From assembly GCA_021781185.1 (NCBI GenBank), contig JAJXXI010000654.1:1-5724 (forward strand): a stretch of DNA of 5,724 nt, given 5' to 3'. Below, in pieces: positions 1-5,724 of this stretch. The notes under the pieces were generated by a model. That model saw nothing but the letters and a program-made list of their open reading frames with translations. It did not search any database and had not been told where the DNA came from. The first letter of the stretch is position 1. Each line of letters opens with the position of its first letter. Source of the DNA: a bacterium (lineage in GTDB: Bacteria; Verrucomicrobiota; Verrucomicrobiia; Limisphaerales; UBA11358). The position numbers and the translations under genes were made by a program.

Positions 1-282
1 CGGATGCTGATGCAGGCAATTGATTCGGCCGCCCCTGCCCCCAGTCTCGTTTTTCTTCGATCAGCACTCGGGCCGGTTATTGCCTGGGTTCGGAGACGGT
101 TTGTGCCAAAGTCTCAGGGCAATTCCGGGTGTCCTTTGGTAATAAACGGGTGCTCCATGAAGGGTTATGGTGGGTAGAGTTCAAGCTTTCTGCAGAAGAA
201 CAGAATGCGCGTGCGGTGGTTTTGAAAGTTACGGAATCCGGGTGCTGCGGTTTTCGCGCCATGCGGCGCGGGTGGTGCGCGT
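1..282. other. Leading stretch with no assignable gene
   Basis: I recognise nothing here. The + strand frame beginning at base 1 stays open for 57 codons until a TAG at 172-174, so the tail of a gene entering from the left is possible. Its translation (for example the hydrophobic stretch LVFLRSALGPVIAWV near codons 20-34, then a basic run) matches no family I know and has weak coding character. Downstream of 174 the frames are broken until the permease remnant begins. The stretch may be decayed coding sequence belonging to that remnant. Confidence 0.3.
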
Positions 283-569
283 GGGCTTTGTGATTTGGTT
301 TACGTGGCGCTGGCTAGGTCCGCAACGCAGCGAAGCCTGCCGGCTACATGCTGGTGTTCGGCCTGGGCGCGCTGCCGATGATGCCGGCAGTGAGCCTGTC
401 CGGAAAAATGCTCCCGCCCGCCTGGCGGTTGAAACTGGCCGGGGCGATACCGGTGGGCGTTTGTCTGCCCGGCGGCCTGCTGATCCTGTGCGGACTGTCG
501 CTGAACATTCCTTACGTCAGCCCAAATTTAACTAGCGGGATGGCCGGTTGCTGTGCGCATAGAAGCTGA
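283..569 (+). pseudogene. Frameshifted C-terminal remnant of a TauE/SafE-family membrane permease
   Basis: The remnant resembles the end of sulfite exporter TauE/SafE family permeases, multi-pass inner-membrane proteins often found beside copper or cytochrome oxidase assembly genes. From 283 one frame reads GLCDLVYVALARSAT, close to the family's 'PCGLVYVALA' helix start. The protein then continues in another frame from about 339 as AGYMLVFGLGALPMMPAVSL, the typical 'YM..FGLG.LP....VSL' segment. A further hydrophobic helix follows (PVGVCLPGGLLILCGLSL), then NIPYVSPNL and a cysteine-pair tail (GCCAHRS) ending in TGA at 567-569. Restoring one G near 338-340 (CTGCCGG to CTGGCCGG) would join the frames as SLAGYM. 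The conserved proline before the cysteine is also missing, and nothing upstream resembles the N-terminal helices. I infer a pseudogene. A sequencing error could explain the frameshift but not the missing front. The ATG at 348 could in principle start a 73-residue protein, but it would begin inside a helix. Confidence 0.5.
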
Positions 570-653
570 AAACCGCAGTTAAAAATTGGAGCGGATAAGG
601 AGCCTGCGGATGGGCGAGGCGCACCGCCGGCTGCCAGTTGGAGACCGTGATCA

Positions 654-1760
654 TTACGGCGAAACGATCCGGGCGCGGTAGAATTGGCTCATGGATGTAA
701 CGTCGTTGGTGAACCAAATCGTCCCGGTGAGAAGCGCGTTGGTGCCAATCGCCTGCCAGGAACTCATCTGGTTGGTGGAACATTCCACCGCGACGGTCAC
801 ATTGTTCGGTCCCGTGATATCAAAATAAAACCGGCCATTCGCGACCTGCAAGCCGTGGTCGCCTAGGCGGACCGGCTCCGCCGGCGGCACATTGCCGGTG
901 GCCCGTTTTGCGAAGGCCAGCATGGTGTTAATAATGGTGTCCACCAGATTCGTTTGATAAACACCATTGGCCATCACCGGGTAATGATTATATCCCGCCA
1001 ATGGATGCAATTCGTTATAGACTCCTGCCGTCGTCAGGTTGGAAGACAAATTCACGCTGTCGGCATAAGGCACAATAGTGTCGGCAGTGCCGTGGATCTG
1101 GCACGTCGGCGGGGTTTGCGCCGTGATCGGAAAAAGATTCACCGGGTGAACCTCGGTGCCATAAGGTGGCAGACCGCCCCATAACGCGATGCAGCCCAGA
1201 AATGGATTTTCATTCGTGCTTTGATAGGCCGCATTGACCGCCAGACCACCTCCGGCCGAGTCGCCGGCGATCAACACTTTGGTCGCGTCCACGCCATAGT
1301 CCACGCAATGCGCCCGAATCCAGCTTAACGCCGTCATCACATCCTCCACCGCCATGTCTATTTCCGGGGTGCAACCGCCCGGACACCCGGGCCACAACCG
1401 GTAATTGATGGAAAAAGCGACGAAGCCGTTGGTGGCAAAAGCGGTGGCCATGTCCGGATAGAAATTGCCTTGCGCCACGGTATAGCCCTTGTCGCCCGCC
1501 CCAAATCCGCCACCGTGCGTCAGGATCACTACTGGGCGATTCGTTTGCGTGTCGCTGACGTAATACGCATCCAACGTCAGCGACACGTTGGACCCTGTAT
1601 AATCCACCGCCGTGCCATATACGAGGTTGGATGCCACCACGACCGTCCCCTGCGCAAACACAACCTCAAGGCGCAGGCCAATCGCCAACAAACCGATCAA
1701 CAACAGCTTTCCCAAGCGGCTCCAGTTTTTATTCATAACGTGCGGGTTGACCTGGGTCAA
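654..1760 (-). CDS. Secreted alpha/beta-hydrolase (esterase/lipase, BD-FAE-like) with C-terminal accessory domain
   Basis: Probable exported carboxylester hydrolase. Counting from the TTG start (368 residues): residues 1-36 are a signal peptide with basic n-region (K11, R15, K18), hydrophobic core LLLIGLLAIGL and likely cleavage after VVFA (36/37). The hydrolase fold spans about 40-287, with the oxyanion motif HGGG at 82-85, nucleophile elbow GDSAG with Ser168, acid Asp227 in HGTADTIVP and base His259 in GYNHYP. This is a complete Ser-Asp-His triad of the hormone-sensitive-lipase/BD-FAE type. After a PPAEP linker (292-296), residues 298-368 form a separate beta-rich domain with 'ECSTNQMSSW...F.N.....FYRARI', like C-terminal domains common on exported Verrucomicrobial proteins. 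The start is TTG because GGAGG lies 6 nt upstream; the in-frame ATG at 1734-1736 (residue 9) has no such site and would only shorten the n-region. The gene is monocistronic here and divergent from the reductase operon. The substrate is unknown; acyl or acetyl esters of plant polymers are possible. Confidence 0.9.
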   Translation of the reverse strand: MTQVNPHVMNKNWSRLGKLLLIGLLAIGLRLEVVFAQGTVVVASNLVYGTAVDYTGSNVSLTLDAYYVSDTQTNRPVVILTHGGGFGAGDKGYTVAQGNFYPDMATAFATNGFVAFSINYRLWPGCPGGCTPEIDMAVEDVMTALSWIRAHCVDYGVDATKVLIAGDSAGGGLAVNAAYQSTNENPFLGCIALWGGLPPYGTEVHPVNLFPITAQTPPTCQIHGTADTIVPYADSVNLSSNLTTAGVYNELHPLAGYNHYPVMANGVYQTNLVDTIINTMLAFAKRATGNVPPAEPVRLGDHGLQVANGRFYFDITGPNNVTVAVECSTNQMSSWQAIGTNALLTGTIWFTNDVTSMSQFYRARIVSP

Positions 1761-1766
1761 AATGCG

Positions 1767-1771
1767 CCTCC
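1767..1771 (-). promoter_or_regulatory. Strong ribosome binding site fixing the TTG start of the esterase
   Basis: On the minus strand the sequence reads GGAGG, then six bases (CGCATT), then TTG ACC. Spacing and match are near ideal. The ATG eight codons further in has CAACCCGCACGTT before it, with no purine-rich site. This favours TTG at 1760 as the true start. Confidence 0.7.
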
Positions 1772-1942
1772 GGCAACGCGGTTATAATCAATCCGAGCGA
1801 TCAGGTTGCAAGACGGCTGGAAAATTGCCAACACTCAATTCATCGGCAAAAGCGGTCATTTTGCACATGGCCATATTCCAATTGAAATTATCGGCGGCAA
1901 CGGAGAATCTCTTTCCATGCCGATGCCGGAGATAACCTCAGC

Positions 1943-1962
1943 CGAAGCCTTCGAAGGCTTCG
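1943..1962. repeat. Perfect 20-bp palindrome
   Basis: CGAAGCCTTCGAAGGCTTCG is its own reverse complement, centred on the TTCGAA core with no loop. It ends sharply: the next flanking pair (C1942 and T1963) does not match. It sits about 108 bp before the reductase ATG and about 182 bp before the esterase start. It could be a dimeric regulator's operator or a remnant of a dispersed palindromic element. It is not a terminator, since no T-run follows. Confidence 0.6.
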
Positions 1963-2041
1963 TGGGCGGGCAAGTTGTCGTCGCCTGTCGCGGCGAGGCA
2001 TGGCGCGACCTCAAGGCGTGGATACCCGCATTGTTTGTGAA

Positions 2042-3083
<1,042 letters not shown>

Positions 3084-3100
3084 CTAGATTCTGAACCATT

Positions 3101-4150
3101 ATGAAAACGATCAATGTAAAAGCCTACGCCGCTCAAACCGCTGCCTCCGCACTTGCTCCGCACGGCATTGTTCGACGCGAACCCGGTCCGATGGATGTCC
3201 AGATCCAGATTCAATACTGCGGTGTCTGCCACTCGGACCTGCATTTCGCCCGCAACGAATGGGGGTTCACCCAATATCCGGCGGTGCCGGGCCACGAAAT
3301 TGTCGGCCGCGTGACGGCCGTCGGCAGTGGCGTGAAAAAATTCAAGGTGGGCGACACCGTCGGCGTGGGCTGCCTGGTTGATTCCTGTCGCACCTGCCCG
3401 GATTGTCGCTCGGGGCTGGAACAATTCTGCACCGGCATGGTGATGACCTATGGCAGCATGGACAAGCACCTCAATGCCCCGACGCTCGGCGGTTATTCGC
3501 AGAGCATCGTGGTGACAGAGGACTTCGTGCTGCGGATGCCCACAAATCTCGACCTCGCCGCCGCCGCGCCGCTGCTCTGCGCGGGCATCACCACGTATTC
3601 CCCGCTGAAGCACTGGAAGGTCGGCCCCGGCCAGAAGGTTGGCATTGTCGGCCTCGGCGGGCTTGGTCACATGGGCGTGAAATTTGCCAAGGCCTTCGGT
3701 GCCCACGTCGTGCTGTTCACCACGTCGCCGGGCAAGGTCGCCGACGGCAAACGCCTCGGTGCCCACGAGGTCGTCATTTCCAAGGACGAAGCGCAGATGG
3801 CGGCGCACGCCAACAGTTTCGACTTTATTCTCGATGCGGTTTCCGCCACGCACGACGTCAACGCCTATTTCAACCTGCTGAAGCGCGACGGCAACCTGAC
3901 ACTCGTGGGCGCGCCCGAGAAGCCGCTGCCGGTGGCGGCGTTCCCGCTGATCTTCCGCCGCCGTTCGTTCTCCGGCTCGCTCATCGGCGGTCTTCCCGAG
4001 ACGCAGGAGATGCTGGATTTTTGCGGCCGGCACAACATCACCTGCGACATCGAAATGATCCGCATGGACCAGATCAACACCGCCTATGAGCGCATGCTCA
4101 AGAGCGACGTGAAATACCGCTTTGTGATTGATATGGCTTCGCTGACCTGA
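3101..4150 (+). CDS. yahK: Zinc-dependent alcohol dehydrogenase / NADPH aldehyde reductase, YahK type
   Basis: A cytoplasmic medium-chain dehydrogenase of the cinnamyl-alcohol-dehydrogenase branch, likely reducing aldehydes with NADPH. It closely resembles E. coli YahK as I remember it, including the same 349-residue length and long shared stretches ([61 protein letters not shown]). Catalytic zinc ligands are Cys43, His65 with Glu66, and Cys160. The structural zinc site is Cys96, Cys99, Cys102 and Cys110, all present. The Rossmann motif GLGGLGH spans 184-190, and the following TTSPGK (207-212) lacks the acidic residue typical of NAD enzymes, consistent with NADP(H). It lies 28 nt after the reductase and about 56 nt before the cupin start. 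The ATG has no clear Shine-Dalgarno, so translation may be leader-weak or coupled. A TGCTAGATT at 3082-3090 looks like an extended -10 but has no -35. The symbol is by resemblance, not proven orthology. Confidence 0.94.
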   Translation: MKTINVKAYAAQTAASALAPHGIVRREPGPMDVQIQIQYCGVCHSDLHFARNEWGFTQYPAVPGHEIVGRVTAVGSGVKKFKVGDTVGVGCLVDSCRTCPDCRSGLEQFCTGMVMTYGSMDKHLNAPTLGGYSQSIVVTEDFVLRMPTNLDLAAAAPLLCAGITTYSPLKHWKVGPGQKVGIVGLGGLGHMGVKFAKAFGAHVVLFTTSPGKVADGKRLGAHEVVISKDEAQMAAHANSFDFILDAVSATHDVNAYFNLLKRDGNLTLVGAPEKPLPVAAFPLIFRRRSFSGSLIGGLPETQEMLDFCGRHNITCDIEMIRMDQINTAYERMLKSDVKYRFVIDMASLT

Positions 4151-4206
4151 AACGGATGCCGAGGCGCGAGTTGCGCTGGCGACCATCAATCAATCGAGTG
4201 CATCGC

Positions 4207-4602
4207 ATGGAAATAAAACGAATCGGTTCACAGCCATCCAACCCAGGACCGGCCGACTGGTTCACCGGCGTGGTGCGCATTGACTCGCCGTTCAAGGGTA
4301 GTGAACCCGCCCGGGTCAGCGGCGCAATCGTCACCTTTGAACCCGGCGCGCGAACCGCGTGGCACACGCACCCATTGGGACAGACACTGATCGTGACGGC
4401 AGGTTGTGGACGTGTGCAGCGTGAAGGCGGCCTGATTGAAACCATCCATCCCGGGGATATTGTCTGGTTTCCGCCCGGCGAAAAGCATTGGCACGGTGCC
4501 GGGCCCACCACGGCCATGACGCACATCGCCATCGCGGAGTTGCTCGACGGCATAGCAGTAAACTGGCTGGAAAAAGTCAGCGACGAACAATACGGCACTT
4601 GA
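4207..4602 (+). CDS. Small manganese-type cupin, hydroxynitrile lyase-like (GtHNL family)
   Basis: A single-domain cupin of 131 residues. It strongly resembles the bacterial cupin hydroxynitrile lyase from Granulicella tundricola (GtHNL), which cleaves or forms (R)-mandelonitrile in vitro; from memory GtHNL is also 131 residues. Cupin motif 1 is [15 protein letters not shown] (52-66) and motif 2 is [16 protein letters not shown] (82-97). The metal ligands His53, His55, Gln59 and His94 are all present, as are active-site His96 and His106 and the small residues Ala40 and Val42. Position 110, Gln in GtHNL as I recall it, is Ala here. The start is chosen at ATG 4207 because family members begin MEIKR.GSQ and a weak GAG lies 8 nt upstream. 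An in-frame ATG at 4156 would add 17 residues with no family match. Last gene of the reductase cluster. The natural role of such cupins is unsettled, so lyase activity is a family inference; an oxygenase or isomerase-like role is possible. Confidence 0.88.
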   Translation: MEIKRIGSQPSNPGPADWFTGVVRIDSPFKGSEPARVSGAIVTFEPGARTAWHTHPLGQTLIVTAGCGRVQREGGLIETIHPGDIVWFPPGEKHWHGAGPTTAMTHIAIAELLDGIAVNWLEKVSDEQYGT

Positions 4603-4617
4603 GCGTCCCGGACATAT

Positions 4618-4743
4618 CTGAAAAAGGAGCGCGGCTGTGTCGCAGGCCAGACGCAGCACGCAGCCAGCGCGCCAGCGCGTCGAACAAGCGATGTCTTCTG
4701 CGGCTGATTGAGGGCGACACAGCCGCGCTCCGGGATTTTTCAG
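4618..4743. repeat. 126-bp imperfect inverted repeat; REP/MITE-like hairpin and possible bidirectional terminator
   Basis: The ends are CTGAAAAA (4618-4625) and TTTTTCAG (4736-4743). Directly inside lie perfect 18-bp arms GGAGCGCGGCTGTGTCGC (4626-4643) and its reverse complement (4714-4731), with only GGGA (4732-4735) unpaired on the right. Further in, CAGACGCAG (4648-4656) pairs with CTGCGGCTG (4698-4706) with one mismatch. The central loop contains the tandem octamer CCAGCGCG twice (4664-4679). The whole element can fold into one long GC-rich hairpin. It has no open reading frame of substance, no transposase and no obvious target-site duplication. It begins 15 nt after the cupin stop, and the A5 before and T5 after the stem would let it terminate transcription both ways. 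A dispersed genomic repeat is my inference from its form. Confidence 0.75.
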
Positions 4744-4846
4744 GCGACGCACCGCGATTGGAAAAGTCCCGCCAGCGCCGCGCACTTCCACCCCATTGAG
4801 GAACTGGTGACCCGTTGAGTTGACGTCAAACGATGGGCGAGTTGGA

Positions 4847-4871
4847 TTGGCATTATGCGTCTTCAGAACGC
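4847..4871 (+). repeat. 25-bp element directly upstream of the first lipoprotein promoter (copy 1)
   Basis: These 25 bases recur without a mismatch at 5450-5474, in the same position two bases before the -35 hexamer. DNA further upstream is unrelated between the two sites, so this marks the left edge of the duplicated module. It contains a short dyad GCGT-N7-ACGC (4857-4871). Perfect conservation just before the promoter suggests a regulator or polymerase contact, but a recent duplication edge would look the same. Confidence 0.65.
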
Positions 4872-4873
4872 CG

Positions 4874-4902
4874 TTGACATCGGCCGTCCGGCGCGCTTTA
4901 GT
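4874..4902 (+). promoter_or_regulatory. Sigma70-type promoter of the first SHOCT lipoprotein gene
   Basis: A perfect -35 TTGACA (4874-4879), a 17-bp spacer and -10 TTTAGT (4897-4902). Both hexamers and the spacer length are kept exactly in the second module while five spacer bases changed, which supports function. Transcription should start near 4909, leaving a leader of about 43 nt. Confidence 0.75.
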
Positions 4903-4951
4903 GTCTTTGTCACTGCTGTAACCCTGCTGAGAAGCAAACCATCATTATTCC

Positions 4952-5167
4952 ATGAAAAAAAACCTCTGTCTGCTATTGCCCGGCATGCTGGCCCTCGCTT
5001 TGTTGACCGGTTGCCTCAGCCCGCAACAGGACAGCGGCCAGAAAACCGAGGCGCCGAATCCGACCATCGGGCAGCAAATGAATGACCTGCTCAAAGCCAG
5101 GAATTCCGGGGCGATCACGGAGAAGGAATTTCAGGTTCGGAAAGACCAAATTCTGAACCAGAGGTAA
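4952..5167 (+). CDS. Small SHOCT-domain lipoprotein (tandem copy 1)
   Basis: A 71-residue predicted lipoprotein of unknown function. Residues 1-21 are a lipoprotein signal: MKKN, a hydrophobic core, and lipobox LLTG-C with lipidated Cys21. Leu22 after the cysteine gives no inner-membrane retention signal, so outer-membrane anchoring is likely if this is a didermic cell. Residues 22-37 are a polar linker rich in Gln, Pro and Ser. Residues 39-68 form a SHOCT-like helical hairpin (IGQQMNDLLKARNSGAITEK, then EFQVRKDQIL), matching the 'L..L...G.IT..EF...K..LL' pattern of that short C-terminal domain, which is thought to aid oligomerisation. It has its own promoter 50 nt upstream. No clear Shine-Dalgarno precedes the ATG; GAGAAG lies about 18 nt away, too far. 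The second copy at 5556 is identical at 34 of 56 comparable residues, with no gaps, strongest in the SHOCT part. Confidence 0.85.
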   Translation: MKKNLCLLLPGMLALALLTGCLSPQQDSGQKTEAPNPTIGQQMNDLLKARNSGAITEKEFQVRKDQILNQR

Positions 5168-5449
5168 TTTGTTTCTGTCCGCTCGGTCGGGACCCGGCTG
5201 GGACTGCCGGACATTTTCCCGGTGCTGTATCAATCCCATTTCGCCCGGTAGTCTGTTCCGTGGCAGATGCTCGCTGCCAAGCGGCCATGAACCTCCGGCT
5301 CGGTGTTCTCCCGCCAGCCCGCGTCAGTATATGTCTGCGTGAGCGGGGTGTATCCTAACCGGGTTCTGGTAGCGCAGCCGTGTCCCGTTGCGAGGACGCC
5401 GCGCCACGTTTTTGCCGAGCAATGGCAGAAATCGTCTCAAGCTGCGTCC
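5168..5449. other. Spacer between the two lipoprotein modules
   Basis: About 280 bp with no gene I can support. It has no counterpart upstream of the first module, so the duplicated unit is promoter plus gene and not this spacer. The only structure I see is a small hairpin, TGGCAG-N7-CTGCCA at 5261-5279. No T-run follows it, so it is not a standard terminator. Open frames here are short and show no motif. Confidence 0.5.
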
Positions 5450-5474
5450 TTGGCATTATGCGTCTTCAGAACGC
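5450..5474 (+). repeat. 25-bp upstream element (copy 2)
   Basis: Identical to 4847-4871 and again two bases upstream of TTGACA. The offset between the copies is 603 bp, and this offset holds through the promoter. Confidence 0.65.
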
Positions 5475-5476
5475 TG

Positions 5477-5505
5477 TTGACATCACCGGTCCGGAACGCT
5501 TTAGT
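5477..5505 (+). promoter_or_regulatory. Sigma70-type promoter of the second SHOCT lipoprotein gene
   Basis: TTGACA (5477-5482), 17-bp spacer, TTTAGT (5500-5505). Same hexamers and spacing as the first module. The leader to the ATG is one base longer because of a T insertion near 5550. Confidence 0.75.
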
Positions 5506-5555
5506 TTCCCCGTCACCGCAGTAAACCCGTTGAGAAGTAAACCTTCATTTATTCC

Positions 5556-5724
5556 ATGAAAAAGACCTTTAGCCTTCTGGCGCCCGCTCTTCTGGTCATG
5601 ACCTTGCTGACCGGCTGCTTGAATTTGCAGTTGGGCGGCGGCTCCAAAACCGGGCCGACGAGCCCGACGATCGGCCAGCAACTGGTGGACTTGCAGAAAG
5701 CCAGGAATTCCGGGGCCATTACCG
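5556..5724 (+). CDS. Small SHOCT-domain lipoprotein (tandem copy 2), cut by window end
   Basis: The first 56 codons of a paralogue of the gene at 4952; the rest lies beyond the window. It begins MKKTFSLLAPALLVMTLLTG followed by lipidated Cys21 at the same position, with an LLTGC lipobox. The linker diverges (LNLQLGGGSKTGPTS against LSPQQDSGQKTEAPN), while TIGQQ..DL.KARNSGAIT at 38-56 is kept, so the SHOCT domain was under stronger constraint than the linker. There are no indels between the copies. It has its own matching promoter and, like copy 1, no clear Shine-Dalgarno; both ATGs follow ATTCC. More copies may lie to the right. Confidence 0.82.
   Translation, partial: MKKTFSLLAPALLVMTLLTGCLNLQLGGGSKTGPTSPTIGQQLVDLQKARNSGAIT

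Noticed and set aside
167..535. 122-codon + strand frame across the permease remnant
   Set aside because: It lies out of frame with both permease-like reading frames and gives an Arg-rich product with no motif.
3403..4089. 228-codon + strand frame inside the alcohol dehydrogenase
   Set aside because: Arg/Pro-rich out-of-frame translation of the real gene.
4156..4206. N-terminal extension of the cupin from an earlier ATG
   Set aside because: The 17 added residues match no family member and the family starts at MEIKR; the shorter 131-residue form fits exactly.
4820..4829. Palindrome TTGACGTCAA, possible operator or -35
   Set aside because: Ten bases only, with no -10 at suitable spacing, and not repeated before the second module.

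Overview
The window looks like chromosomal DNA of a fairly GC-rich, free-living bacterium, most likely a member of the Verrucomicrobiota (Pedosphaera/Limisphaerales type). The grounds are indirect: a secreted esterase ending in a 'StN...W...FYRA' C-terminal domain of the kind common on exported proteins of that phylum, small SHOCT lipoproteins, a long GC-rich hairpin repeat between genes, and TTGACA-N17-TTTAGT promoters. The assignment is inference; no rRNA or other phylogenetic marker is present.

Layout. (1) Positions 1-650: mostly decayed sequence. The C-terminal third of a TauE/SafE-type membrane permease can be read on the + strand, but in two frames joined by an apparent one-base deletion near 338-340, and with no credible N-terminal half. 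(2) 654-1760, minus strand: a complete secreted alpha/beta-hydrolase (esterase) with signal peptide, HGGG oxyanion motif, GDSAG nucleophile elbow and an added C-terminal domain. It appears to start at TTG, set by a strong GGAGG. (3) 1761-2070: divergent intergenic region with a perfect 20-bp palindrome and a possible extended -10 for the genes to the right. (4) 2071-4602, plus strand: three closely spaced genes, namely an aldo/keto reductase, a YahK-type zinc alcohol dehydrogenase/aldehyde reductase, and a small cupin matching the manganese-dependent hydroxynitrile lyase-like family. All three point to carbonyl chemistry (reduction of aldehydes or ketones, and possibly cyanohydrin cleavage), so a small carbonyl-detoxification or interconversion operon is a reasonable inference. 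(5) 4618-4743: a long imperfect inverted repeat, probably a dispersed palindromic element, flanked by A5/T5 so that it may also terminate transcription. (6) 4847 to the window end: two tandem, diverged copies of a promoter plus small SHOCT lipoprotein module, the second cut by the window edge.

The most unusual parts are the tandem lipoprotein modules, whose upstream DNA is better conserved than the proteins, and the hydroxynitrile lyase-like cupin at the end of a reductase operon. I found no CRISPR array, tRNA, rRNA, transposase or clear phage gene.
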